From assembly GCA_002245135.1 (NCBI GenBank), contig NGBS01000294.1, positions 124,001 through 188,000 of the forward strand: a DNA stretch of 64,000 bases, in the 5' to 3' direction. Below, piece by piece: positions 1 through 12,793 of the stretch. The notes under the pieces were generated by a model. The model saw only the letters and a list, made by a program, of their open reading frames with translations. It was not told where the DNA came from and ran no database searches. Positions within the stretch are counted from its first letter, which is position 1, and every line of letters starts with the position of its first letter. The stretch is from Proteromonas lacertae. Taxonomy: Eukaryota; Sar; Bigyra; Opalinata; Proteromonadidae. The position numbers and the translations under genes are program-made.

Positions 1-157
1 GGTATTAAGCAATATTTAGTAAGATGGAAAGGATATGGTAGTGATGAAGATACGTGGGAGCCTTTATCTGTATATTTATACCATTTTATATTATTTTCAG
101 CATTTTAATGACAAAAAACCTGTTGTTGAATTTGAAGCTCAGAAAAAGAAGAAATAA
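1..157 (+). CDS. Chromodomain protein, C-terminal end (partial)
   Basis: The window opens inside a chromodomain. The first 23 codons contain YLVRWKGY followed by DTWEPL, the usual methyl-lysine-reader signature (aromatic cage residues W and Y, then TWEP). A 31-nt intron at 70-100 (GTATATTTATA...TTTTCAG) joins this to a second exon that completes the C-terminal helix ([14 protein letters not shown]) and ends in four lysines and TAA at 155-157. Chromodomains bind methylated histone tails. They occur in HP1-like proteins, remodellers and the integrase tail of some Ty3-type retroelements. The short Lys tail right after the domain and the intron favour a host protein, but the upstream part is outside the window, so the family is undecided. 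Confidence 0.75.
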
Positions 158-420
158 TAAAGTTATAAATAACACAAATTTTGACTTATATTTGTTTTTG
201 GTAATTAATTAATTCAAAGAATATAAAATGAATGGCCATGAATTATCTCGAAAGGGACATTCTGAAAATAGTGAGAGATAGTCTAAATTTTCATTAAGAA
301 AGAATATTTTGATTATTAAAAAATAGTTTCGTTTTGAATTTTTTTGAATCAAACAAACAATCAAGTTTTTTATTTTTTTTGTAATGACTTTATTTGAATA
401 ATTATTATAAATATAAACCA

Positions 421-3400
421 ATGAATGCTTTTGTGAATGGACTAGCCTCTAGTGGTATTGATAATTCTTTTGATAACGATGAAGTATATTGATTTTGTTA
501 TTCTATAGGAGGAAGAAGATTGGGATAAAGAGTTTGGTATAAGTGATGAAAATTCCAGTATACCTAGCATTTAATATTTTTTAGGTGAAGTTAGCAAGTC
601 AATTCTTTATTTAAGAAATATAATGAATGCAGAATCTCCAATTCACAAAACTAAAAAAAGTCATAACTCATTTACCTCGAAACCACCTACTCTTTTATCT
701 AGAATTAGTGTATAAATCAAAATTATATATTATATTGCATTTAGAAGACAGATGAAATATGCAACCTTAATAAGACATCATATGTAAATGAAATATTTGA
801 TCATGCACAACATCATTACTTCTTTCCAAAATATGTATAAATTAATCTTGTATATATGTTTATATAGAATTCTGGTTTGAATCTAACAGAGTTAGCAAGT
901 ACAATAATACCTGACAGCACATTAGATATACAGAGTAGACTAAAAACATCGTTAATGGTTTTGTACAACCTTTGTGAAGTAGGTGAATATGAATTAGTAT
1001 TTAAGAACATGATAGAGTATTTAACAATGATCTTTTACCCAATGAAAATATCAGATAGTTACTTGCAGAAAGAGATATTCAATTTAAGTGAATATTTGTT
1101 AGAAATAATTAGAATCAGTTATGATGAATATATAAAAATTACAGACTTCAATAATATTCCTTTAAAGAGTTATATTGTCTCAGTATTCAAGATTTTGTAT
1201 CAAGCCTTACCAAACTATTACTATCCGTTGAGTTTGTATGAGATAAATTTTGCTGCACATTATAGTAATTGTTTTAAAGATATAATAATTCAAAAAGTAG
1301 AAGGTGAAGAAACAACAGAAGTAGATGGAGAAGTAGATATTCATGAAAATAGTAGTCTATGGCCATTTGTTGAGTTTGATGTTGATAAAAGTGATTTACA
1401 GTTAAAGAATGTATTAATTCCGTTGAGATATCATGAATTATATACAAAATTAACAGTGTCATCCTTTAAAACTCCTAAAAAACATAGTGAAAGGTCAACA
1501 GACAAATTTGAAAAAGAAAATGCACATAAAGAATTAATTGATAAGAAATTAGATATTAAATACCTTCAAGCAAGTATAAGATTATCGTTAAGTCTATATT
1601 ATTACAATTTATCACCCTTAAATCTCTGTTCTATATTTAATACTAATGGAAGCAGTGGGAATAATAATTATATTCCACCAGATAATAATTCATCATCTTA
1701 TTTAGGAAAATCCAAAAAGTTTGGTTCAGAAATATCCAGTAGCCAATCATTTAATAACTCATCATCTTCTCCCACATCTCCTAATAATAACAGCAATAAT
1801 AGTAATGATTTAAATTCATTTATAGACGAAGAGGATAATTTATCAGATTTGTATAAATTATTATATAAAATTGAAGATCCTATACTTCAAAGTAAAATAT
1901 CATTTATTATATTATATTCTGAATTTCATGAGAATAATAACATTTCATCTAATAGCAATAATAATATTAATAATGTGATAAATAACAAGCTGAACGATGT
2001 AATAGATAACTTAGAGAAAACTATATATGAAATTATACAAGTTCCACATTTGTTTGTAGTTTATGTATATATATATATATATATAATTTTATTATTATTA
2101 TTATTTAGGATTGTTCCCATTTATGTGATGTATTTCTTCGTCCAATTATTCAATATTATGCATTGATATTATCTCGAACAGATAGAATAAATGAATCAAT
2201 AAAGTGGTATGAAATAATATATAGAATTACAAAGAATAATGAAAAGAATGTTATAATGAATAATACTAAAACGTTGTTAGATATTTGTAGGAATATATTT
2301 GAACTAGCAAATAAGGTAAAGAATATAAAATTGTCCTACAAATATTGTAATGTATTAATAAATGATAAAAAGAAGTTATCAAAAGTAAGTGAGTTTGTAT
2401 TTTTAACTCAAACTATCTGTAAAGATTATATAAATATTGGTGCCTTTCAATTAGCATCCAATATCTTAGAAGATGGTATAAAATATTTAGAAGATTTATC
2501 ATCCACACCATCAACTACATCATTATTGTTATTGCATACAGATAATGAGAGTAATAATAATAATATCACTTTTAATGGATCAAATATTGTGAATAGTTTA
2601 AGTTTATCTGAAAGAATTGTAAGTAATAATAATAAAGATATTAAAAGTACAAGTACAAATTCAATATTATTGTTAAACTCAAACAGTAGTAATAACAACA
2701 CTATTAATAATAGTGTTACGAACAATTCTGGCTTATCAATAAAGATATTAAGTGCATCAAATACAAACACTTCTATAGCCAAAGAAAGTAAAAGAAAATC
2801 TGATAAAGTATACTCAATAGATACAGCTAATATAAATAATAACAATATCAATAATAGCGGTAATAGTAGTAGTTTAAAAATGGATAATTTATCATCATCA
2901 AGACATCGTAGAACTAATAGTAAAAATGGTTTTAATTTTAATGGATTAAAATCACCTAAAGTGTCAGATAATAGTAATAGTAATTCATCCTTATCATCAT
3001 CTATACATCATAGTAGAGCAGGTTCACAGGTTGAACGTCATATATCTCCATCAATATATATCTATGATTTATCATTACAGTTAGTCTATGTTTATCAATA
3101 TCTAGGGAGATATGAAGATAGTTTGAATTTGATAAATAAAATAAAATCAATAAAACATAATTCCAGTAAAGATAGGATAATTGATTTGTTAACATTAAGA
3201 GCTAGTTTGAAGTTAAATAAATACGAATTGGTTGATCAAATAATGGAAAAGAATAAAACAATCAAAGAATCAGCAATTCTACAGTTATCTAGAAATTTGT
3301 TCAGTAACAATGATTATTGTGATGAAATAGAAGCTGTTCAGTTATTAAGTGAATATTTTTTCTATAAATCAAGTTACAAAAGAGCTTTAGAGACAATAGA

Positions 3401-6400
3401 GAATAATTATAAAGAGAATAAAAGTCCAATACAAATATATTATTATTATTTAAACTTAGCAAATGTATTTATATTTAATTATCTATATATATAGTATTAT
3501 TACCAATATTTACAGACAATTCCATTTACAGATAAAACCCAATATAATGACATATACAATCGATCAATTGAGTGTTGTGAATCATCAATAAAACAATCTA
3601 AGGTTTTGAATAATTTTCATACATGTAGAAGTGAAAGGATCAAGCTGTCAATTCAAATAGAAAGGATATTTAATGAATATATTATTACAGAAAGTGAAGG
3701 TGAAAGTGAATATAAGAGAATGAATAAGAAAGAAATTAAAGAAATTCATAAGGCAGTTGAAATCATTAATGAAGAAAAGTGATGATTTTAATGATATAAA
3801 GGAGTTGTTGATGTTGTTATTGTTGAAATTGAAACTATCTATTATTGAAGTATTTATAATATATATTATAAATGAATAGAAGAACTCGTCTGCTTCCTTA
3901 TGTTATGTAAACGAAGTTTATAAATATCTTCGAATTATATATTTAAAAGGAATAATTCAATGTCGATCAATTGATCTTCCCAATAATATATTCGTTATTG
4001 GAATACCGTTAAACTATTATGATGCTAAATATCATTATAATTTGTTACATAAATTCATAGTTAGTATAATGATATATATTTATAAACTTAATGATAATAA
4101 CCATAATAATAACAGAAATATTGATAATATGGAAAAGATATTGTATTCTTTATATTACAGTGAGTGTATATATCTAAATGAAATGAATAAATCATTCCAA
4201 CAACAACATCATCAAGAAATTCAGTTTAATAAATTACACATTAATCAACAGCAGCAACAGCAGCAACAGCAGCAGCAGCAACAACAACAACAGATTTTAC
4301 CAGAACATATGATAATGAATAGTGATGTGATGTTATTATTTGAGAATAGCAACTTTTTTAGAATATCTTATTATAATCCTTCTCGTTTATATTTATCATT
4401 AAATCAAAAACTATCAATATCTGTATATTATTAATTATCCTTATTTAAATAATAGAAAAGTACATCCATTACAGATACTCTTTGTTCATTAGGTAATAAT
4501 GCAACTGATAATATCAATATAAATGTGGTGAAGAAACATCATAAGAAATCCTTAAGCACAATGTATTTATATAATTAATTATACGATTATAAACCAAATA
4601 GAACTACTTCTTCCAATGGAACATTTGATAATAAACAAGGCATTAACCAATCGTTATCATCATCATTACCAACAAATACATTTAACCCAATCAGCAACAA
4701 CAATGAAACATCCTACCAACAAATATCTATACTCTCATTTTATAATAACAAAACCAAATCATTTACAAATAGTGAAATTAATCAAGAAAACTTGAAAGAA
4801 TCCATGAAAGAATGTGCAGTTGAGTTATATAGAAATACTCCAAATTATAAAGATATAAATGATTATAAACTAATATCCAATATATCATCATCATCTTCTT
4901 CTTCTTCTTCTTCTACATCCCATAGTTGCAATAGTGATAGTAATATACTTCATGAATCAGTTTCTTTCTGTGAATTTATTAAAGTGATTGATTGTAATTC
5001 ATTTCTATTATTCTTTGTAAATCCTTTTGAAGAGATGGTAAAAGTAAGTAAAGAAGATATAGAGAATAAACCAATAGAGTTTTATGTCAGAATATTGAAA
5101 TTTGAAAGGAAGTTTGATTTAACCAAAACATTCTACAAATCATTCTACGATTATGGAATAACAGTATATTTATAAAGTTTATATATATGTATTTAAAATA
5201 GTTTATATATAATCATTTTAAACAAATACTTGTAGATATAACCACCTCCATTATCAATGAAAAGCCAATCGTATTATTATCAAGTCATGTAGATTTATTG
5301 ATTATAATATCATATACACTAATATATTTATTATTACCTTACAAATATAATAATATATTCATTCCATTTTTGTCAATTGGTATATAATATTATACATATA
5401 TATTCTTCTAATTATTCTATAAATAGATTGTATTTCATCATTCAAACTCTTGTTCGAGTTAGGAATTGGTTCAATAATAGGAATGCACCCCCAAAGTTTT
5501 AAACAGTTATGTCGTTATTACAATAATACTAACGATGTAGAAGAAGAATCAACTGCAGAACCAATACCATCTTCATCATTATCTTCACCAAGATCTCCCA
5601 GACCACTAAAACCAACCAAACCACCCAAACCACCAGCTGAAGTAACAACAACATCATCATCATCAACAACAACAGCTAATGCTAATACTACTACAGAACT
5701 ACCATCTATTTCGACAACAACATCATCAACATCAGCAACAACACAATCATTGGACAATGATAATGAATCGTTTATCTTGAAAGAATTGCCAAATGAATTA
5801 GATCATTTGACAATATTAAATTTAGATAATTTCTCATTTCATATTTGGAATAAACCAAATGAAAAAATGTTTAAAAAATCTGCAATAATCAATGAAAAAT
5901 ATAAAGAAGAATTTGAAAAAGAAGAAAATGAGTTAGGGAAATTAAAATACATAAATACACCAGTAAAACTACCACAATATTATAAAATATTAATAAAGAG
6001 TAGTCCAAATGAAGAATTCTTTAAAGAGAATATAAAATTATTGATAAAAAACAGTATAAAGTATAGTATAGTAATCTATGAAAATCAAAACAATATCAAT
6101 AATGAGCTAATTATATTTAAAGATAATATTTCAATATATAATCTTATTAATTCTTCCCAATATTCCAATACACTTCAAAAGAAATTACACTCGTTGAACA
6201 TATTAAAAGATAAAGAAACTGGAAGTGGTGATGATGAAGATAATGATTATGATAAAAGGGATCTGGATATAATTTATTTGAAGAATTTAATTAGAGATAT
6301 TCATAAGTTAGAATGTGACTATAATCTAGTAGATCAATTTTACATTAGATTAGATGCAAAACATCATTTATTAACAATATTTGATAGTTCAGTATATATA

Positions 6401-6711
6401 TATATATATATATTATTCTATATTAAATAGTTCAAATATCGAAAATTAAGTTTTGAATATAATAAAATCAAATATAGTTGGAGTAATAAGAATGAATGGA
6501 AGAGTGAAATAGTGTTAAATAATAATAGTCAATTTCATTGTGATTATTTACCTAATGAGAATCAATGTATTACTTCTATAGTGATTATATATTGTTTATA
6601 GATAATTTAAGAATAATTAATGGAGAAGATGAAGTGGAAATTTCCTTCATTTCCAGTGAAATACTTCAACAATGGTTTCAGTTGTTTGAAATGTGTTTAA
6701 TACATTCTTAA
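421..6711 (+). CDS. Large TPR-like / DENN / PH-like protein, multi-exon
   Basis: The ATG at 421 opens a chain of small exons. Introns at 484-508, 558-584, 720-744, 835-867, 2065-2108 and 3465-3515 all restore frame. The N-terminal part has an acidic EEEDWDKEFG motif. The next part (about 880-3900) is helical, with TPR-like spacing interrupted by Asn/Ser-rich inserts. At about 5220-5500 a central DENN signature is clear: EKPIVLLSSHVDLL, then LLPYKYNNIFIPFLSI and SIIGMHP, matching the family pattern of Ss.lslL, LyP..w..pyiPvLp and iiGvh. DENN proteins are usually Rab guanine-nucleotide exchange factors. The last exons (to TAA 6709-6711) resemble a PH domain, ending with the Trp helix (ILQQWFQLFEMC). 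Between 3770 and 3785 the frame steps +1 (AAG TGA TGA), so either the gene breaks there, a tiny intron or a base error is present, or two genes adjoin. DENN is confident; the single-gene model is moderate. Confidence 0.62.
4246..4296 (+). repeat. CAG/CAA polyglutamine tract in the TPR-DENN gene
   Basis: Mixed CAG and CAA codons give a run of about 17 Gln in an otherwise Asn-rich linker. Use of both codons shows selection or tolerance at protein level rather than a pure trinucleotide expansion. It also argues against reassignment of TAA/TAG to Gln in this organism. Confidence 0.85.
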
Positions 6712-6893
6712 TAATAATATTTTTCTTGACAATTTGGTAATTACAATAGAATTAATAATTCATCCCTCAAAAAAACATATTTCTATTAAACTATTCATAT
6801 AAATATAATCATTTGAGAACTCTGTTTATATTAATAAATTTAATTAATAATATGCTGTTCTAATGAAGAATTTTCAAATGGATGTAAAACTAA

Positions 6894-8389
6894 TCAAAAT
6901 GAGTATTGAAATCTTAATTTACTAATAGGTGTATTCAAGTTTGTATTGATTTTCTCAACGTTATTGTTATTATCACACTTCGATTTTGAATTATCTTGTA
7001 CTTTTTGTGGGTTATATTGTCTTGGTAGAAGTTGGACAGTATTTGGTGTATCAGCTAAATTCAACTGAAGTGATGAAATAGAAGATGTATTAAAATTACA
7101 ACTCTTCACTCTAGAATTCTTCATATTTCTATTATTCAACAAAACTACTTTATTATCTGGTTGATTGTTGATTTTCTTATTGCATGAATAATAACACATT
7201 GTCTTCACCTTTGATCTAAAGCAATTTCTTTTACAAGAGTTTGTACTACTTCTATTTCTTAATCCATACCCTTTATCACTTCTCAACTCTAATATTAAAT
7301 CATTAATACTGTTAATGGATGGATACAACAAGTAATAATCGTAATAATATTGTGGCGGTTCATTTGAAAAAACGATCCGTTTCACTTTTGATAAACATGC
7401 TTCTTTTGGCATTACTGGAGGCTTTGACGGTTTTAATTTCACATTAGTGTTGCTACTGCAATATTGGATTTTATCAGGTGAATTACTATTAGTAGTTATA
7501 ACAAACGAATTCTTTGCTGTAGATGGGTTTGAATTCAAAGGTGAAAGAGGAGGAGGAGATGGTAATTGTGTTGCAATTAATTTATTACACATAAATGAAT
7601 TATTACCATCACATTTCACAAAATTTGATTTAATCATACTATAATAATGATCTATTCTTTTGGTTATATTATTAAACGACGAATTACCTAAAGTAAGATC
7701 TACAATCACATTTCTAACACCAAAAATAAGAGATTGAAAACCTAAACAGCTAATAAGCCAAGGAATGAATAGCTTTATAGAATAAGCATCACATTCATTC
7801 AAGTATATTCTATTATGAGCATTGTCTTTGAAATCGAACACATTGATATACTGTCTATCAAAAACATCTAACACTCTATCTATCTGCTCTTCATTTATCA
7901 TTATGTTGCTATTGATATTCATCATTGTGAGTAAATATGATATAATCTGATTAAAATTGCAGAAGAGAAGAATGACAAATGATTCAAAATATACATCATA
8001 ATACACTTCCTCTTCTTTAAATATCTTCTTGATTAACGCATAGTAGAGTGTATCAAATTCACTAAGTAGATCAGTCAACAATATGTAATTTTGTGTTTTC
8101 TTTTTACTCCATAGATTAAGGTAGCTTTCTAATATCAAGTTCACTTCATAGTTGTTCACTATTACAAAATATATTATTCTTATATCTATACGATAGAAGG
8201 TTTGACATACCAATCGCATTCTCTTAGTTAAGATCATTATAGGTTTCATCCCTGACTTTGTTATTCTGCTCTGACTTAGTTCAAATGCGTCACTCTAACA
8301 AATTAGATGATTAACAGCAATACTAAATAAGTTGCAGTGAATTCTTGAACATCGACATCATCCGGAATAACTTGGTTTCTATATGACAT
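6894..8389 (-). CDS. EF-hand family paralog (degenerate), minus strand
   Basis: The start ATG (8387-8389) opens a 22-codon exon that joins across a 29-nt intron (8295-8323, GTATTG...TTGTTAG) to the long second exon. The order matches the three plus-strand neighbours: a short acidic N-terminus, an intron after a Tyr-Leu, the NNYEVN.ILE segment equivalent to NNREVKKFQ in the next gene, a hydrophobic block, then a Ser/Asn-rich tail. The EF-hand loop position (FKDNAHNRIYLNEC) has lost the first Asp and the central Gly, so calcium binding is doubtful. It is head-to-head with the gene at 8905. Stop is TGA. Function unknown; the paralog assignment rests on my alignment by eye. Confidence 0.6.
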
Positions 8390-8904
8390 TAATGGGATAG
8401 AGTTTCAAATATAAAATTCTTCTGGTGATAAACTACAAATTAAATTATAAAAACAATTCCTAAAATATTTGGCTTGAGAATTTTTAAATTTTTAAACTGT
8501 TATTTCAAATTGTTTCTATTCAATATTTGAAAATTTAAATAAATTGAATGGATATATTATGCTGTAATGAGAAGGTTTTATTCATAATAATAGTTTGAAT
8601 ATTCAGTTACACAAAGGTAACAAACATTAAAATATGGATTAGTTATAAGGAAGAGAAGAAAAGAAAAGAAAATGTAATACAATTCAAATATGTTTCCATC
8701 AATCTCAATTTTTGATATAGTAGAAATATACATAATGAATAATTAAATGAACCTGGTAAAACTTAATTTTATATATTGATGTTATAAAGATTTTATTTTT
8801 TGTCATTTTGAAACTGAAAATCATGTTTGGCTTGGCGATTTCAAAATAACGAAATTTTCATACACCATATTTTAGAAATTGAATTTTGAAGATATTCGGT
8901 GTAA
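8390..8904. other. Divergent intergenic region between two EF-hand paralogs
   Basis: About 515 bp of AT-rich sequence separate the two head-to-head starts (8389 minus, 8905 plus). It must contain both promoters. Poly-A/T stretches and a purine run near 8650-8675 (GGAAGAGAAGAAAAGAAAAG) are visible, but I see no further gene and no recognisable element. Confidence 0.5.
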
Positions 8905-10493
8905 ATGGACAAAAGCAAGAACAAAAGTATAGAATACGATGTAAATGGATTGAATGAAACTTCTATCCAGTGGGCAAAATATTATTACTGTATCGTCACT
9001 AATTTTAATTCCGTAGTGAATAATAGAGAAGTAAAAAAATTCCAAAAAATTTACGATTATATCATACTTTGTCACAAAGACAATACACCGATTACAGCGA
9101 ATGATTTGTCAGTTTTTCTTCATACACGTCCTTTTCCCCTATATCGTCATATAGTTACGTTAAATGATGAGGGAGGTGCTGATTGGAACACTTTCTTCCA
9201 GTTATCTCTTCTCTTTTCATTTGCACCTTCTGTAGCTATCTTTTATTTCTTAGTTTGTACTACACCAGATTACAATGGAAAGATTACAATTGTATATACA
9301 ATTTATATTTTATGTTATTAGTCCAATATATTATATTTATTGACATTAATCAAAAACCGAAGTGGTGGTGAAGAAATCGTCACTTCACTATTTAAATTAT
9401 ATGATAAGTATATTAATAACACTCTCTATCTATCTTTATAGAAATAAAACAGGAACAATAACTTCAAGTCAATTTTTCCAATTAGTTACAAAGCATTTAG
9501 AAATATGGACTAACCATCTTCAGAACACGAGAGAACTTATTAAAGAGATTATTATCAATAAATGAAGTAATAACAGTATTAGAAAGGAAGAGAAATATCA
9601 CAAACATTAAGAATTATCAATCAAAACATTGTAATAAACTACCTCCTCGAAGTTGCTTAGATTATATAAGTGATATATTACATAATAAAGTAAGCCCATA
9701 TTCTTATGATTATAATGATGTTGATGATTCTATTTCCTTAAGTAGTTTAATAGTATCTTTAATAAAGAAATATAATACGAATTATAAAATATCAGAGGAT
9801 GAAAGGATAAATCTATTTAATGTAAAATACTTCAAGTTTAAGAACAAGCAGTTGTTTCCAATACCTTCTTTATTACCAATTGATAATTTTTATAGTTTAT
9901 ATCCAGAGTTTCAGAAGAGATTATCGTTGAGGAAGAATAAATCAGGTAAATCTGTGAGTTATAAGAATGTATTACATAGTAATAGTCATCGACACAAAAG
10001 TCCAAGTATTCATCCAGATAAACTACGATCTTCTGTAAGTGCAGCTGTTGTTGGATATGGAAATAATTTTATGAAACAAATAGAAAATTCTCAGAATTAT
10101 CCTGTCAAGCCAAGCTTGAGTCAACCACATTTTTGTTCTACACATCCTTCTAGAGCTCCAAGCATGACTGAGAATAAACCAAATACAAGACAAAGTTGTA
10201 AAGATTTAACGAGCCTTCATCCTTGTGGGGTTAGCTTTAGTCCTGTTTTGAAATGTGAAATACATCAATTCAAAAACGGTGCAAACAGACCTGTTGCTAG
10301 ATCTTGTGGATTTAATAGTGATTATTCACCTTCAATACAGAAGAAGTTGTTGAATTTACCAAATTCAACTTTAGTACATCAAGGAAGTATTAATACACAA
10401 CTTATAAATCAAGGTGATAAAAATGATGGTTTTAGTTGTGTAGAAGAAACTGTAGAAAGTGATGAAGTGGGAGAAGTGAAAGAAAAGGAATAA
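8905..10493 (+). CDS. EF-hand, Asn/Ser-tailed protein, paralog 1
   Basis: ATG at 8905. Introns at 8990-9016 (27 nt), 9292-9321 (30 nt) and 9418-9441 (24 nt) restore frame and fall at places matching the neighbouring paralogs. An N-terminal helical region is followed by ADWN..FQ and a first loop-like PDYNGKITI, then a canonical loop DKNKTGTITSSQF with Gln instead of Glu at position 12. After that come the family motif RKRNITNIKNYQ and a basic, Ser-rich tail. Comparison with the next two genes shows one extra base in the stretch around 9530 (GAACACGAGAGAAC). In strict frame the ORF stops at TGA 9563-9565, although downstream codons clearly continue the family. This is either an assembly insertion or a mutation. 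Likely a calcium-responsive cytosolic protein; role unknown. Confidence 0.6.
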
Positions 10494-10691
10494 TTGAATT
10501 ATAAATATACGTAAAAGTATAGTCACAATTTAAAGTTTAATTTACACATCTTATTCTGTTATCATGTTTGTTTTATTTTTTTAAGGTATTGAAACGGATA
10601 GTTTTGTAACAGAAGTTAAATTATATTCTTCTATTTTTCTAGATGTTGTTATTATCTGGAGCATTAATCATTTAATATATAAAACAACAAC

Positions 10692-12569
10692 ATGATTAAA
10701 ATAGAATTATTCGATCCTAACGACCTAAATCCGTCATCTGAGTTATTTGCCCAATACTTCTACTGTACCATATTATTATGTTATTTTCTATAGTAAATCA
10801 CAAGGAAGTGAAATACATTCATAAGATTTTCAAGAAAATACAAAAGTATAACTACATTATATTGTTTAGAGATAAATCAATGGATCCTATATCTGTAGAT
10901 CAGTTTCTTCAATTTTTTCGTCTACAAAAAATCCCTTTGTATGATTATTTATTCTCAATATCAAGTATAATACCAAATACTTTATTTTACATTACATATA
11001 TATAGTAAATGGTAAATTGAATTGGAATCAATTCTTTCAGTTTTGTATAGTTTTGAGTTTATCACCTATGATTGCTATATTTTACTGTATAAATCAATAA
11101 TCACTTATTCTTTTCTAATAGTTGTGGTGATAGTTATGCCTACAAACACTGGTCTTATATCCTTAGAAGATATACTATTACTCTGTCAAATGACTGGAAG
11201 AAATCAACTTGCATTTCAGATTGTTACAACTCAATTTGAGACTTTAGATATCAATCATGATGGATTTTTAACTATATCCCAATTTTGTCATTTTATAGCC
11301 GTTACAATCAATATATGGGAACCTTTATACAGATTAAGATTTTCGTTAATTACCAAATTATTTCCATCAAAAGATTATTATGAGAGAATATTCGAAAGAA
11401 GACTGAATATTAATGAAATTAAAGAATATCAACAATCACATAAGGGTAGGTATAAAAAATTATCATGTATAAAATATATGACATTATTATTCAAGAATCA
11501 ACCGCATCCTGATCATTATGATTATGAACCAAGTGGAAATGAAGTAAATAAATATAACTTTGCTACAAGAAGTATGAAATTAATGGATACAAATATGCTA
11601 AGTGGTGTTAATAGTAATTATAATAATAAAAATAAAAGGAGTAATTCAGCTGTAGTAGTACCAGAAAATAATAAAAACATAAATAATGTAAATAGCAATT
11701 TCAATAATAATAATTTAAAAGTATCACTTACATTAGAATCATTAATTGGTTTTTATATATGTAAATATAAATCGATGAATAGTCAGAAAAAAAACAACAA
11801 CAATAATAGTACAATGGTAATACCAATGAATGAATCATGTAGTGAAGCAAATGAATCAAATAGAGAAAGTGCAGCTACAAACACAGCTAATGCCTCTCCA
11901 CAGTTAAAACCATGTCAAAGACCATCGCAGCAGATACAAATACTCACTCCAGTTCATCGATATAACCAACAACAACAACAACAACAACAACAATTACATA
12001 ACAATAATAATCAACATAAATCACATTTTAAATTGAAATATTTGAGGTTGAAATATCCCTATAAAGTGATAAATACAATTGATCATTATTATGATCTTAA
12101 TTATAAACAAATGTATAATAAAAGGAAGAAAACGAATGATAATAACAACCAATTGAATGGTGAAGCATTTTCATCACGATTGAGTGGTTTAAATAATACA
12201 GAATCATTCAAATCAGAGGATTCTCAATGTTTTGTATTTAATAGTAATAATAATAATCGTAAGAATCGACCATCTAGTTCAATATTAAAAGCTAATCGAT
12301 TTACTAAAACTTCAAGTACATTGAGTGAGAATCAGAGTTATTTTGGTGGTAATTTTAATACTACAACTAATAATAATAATCCAGTGTCACCAAGTAATGT
12401 ATATAGTGGTAGGATGAATAATGTATCAGCACAAACGAAGGTAATTTTACCAAATTCATTTCTTGAATCACCTTCTCATGCTAAAATGTATAAATCTAAG
12501 CAGAAAAATTGTCAAATGGATTTTAATGTTATGACCGAATCTGAGTCTAATGTAGATAAAGACAAGTAA
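10692..12569 (+). CDS. EF-hand, Asn/Gln-rich protein, paralog 2
   Basis: ATG at 10692 (MIKIELFDPND). Four in-frame introns: 10765-10793, 10846-10869 (24 nt), 10975-11005 and 11087-11121. The 24-nt one leaves an open frame and was recognised only from the paralogs. The protein has the family order: LNHKEVK helix, IPLYDYLF, LNWNQFFQF, a loop MPTNTGLISLED, then a good EF-hand loop DINHDGFLTISQF (Gln at position 12). RRLNINEIKEYQ, SCIKY and HPDHYDYEP follow. A long Asn/Ser tail with a Gln tract near 11970-11990 ends at TAA. The C-terminal block LKYLRLKYPYKVINTIDHYYD is shared with paralog 3. Intact in this assembly. Confidence 0.72.
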
Positions 12570-12793
12570 TTAGTATTTATTCAAAATTAATTTATATTTA
12601 TATCATATGTACATATGATTTATATGAATATGTTTGTTTATAATAATGAAATCGCAAATAGTTACTTTGAATGAGATTATTCACAATTTTAAAACAAATT
12701 TCAAAATATTCATCCGTTTTTTCATTTATAAAATTTTTTGTTTAATCCATAGTAGAAAATATTGTTAGATAATTATATCACATCGCACACACA

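Noticed and set aside
1-157. Chromodomain as the integrase tail of a Ty3-type retroelement
   Set aside because: An intron interrupts the domain and no long terminal repeat follows; evidence is insufficient, so only a chromodomain protein is called.
2447-2851. Antisense ORFs rich in Leu/Ile opposite Asn/Ser-rich exons (also 5518-5757, 18694-19559, 42600-42977)
   Set aside because: They are mirror images of AAT/AAC, TCA and similar low-complexity codons in real genes, and have no start context or sensible composition.
3770-9570. Programmed +1 frameshifting at TGA stop codons (AAG TGA at 3780, AAA TGA at 9563, AAT TGA at 58430)
   Set aside because: At 9563 alignment with two paralogs places the frame change about 30 bp before the stop, so the TGA is only where the wrong frame happens to end. 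TGA is also used as a normal terminal stop in several genes.
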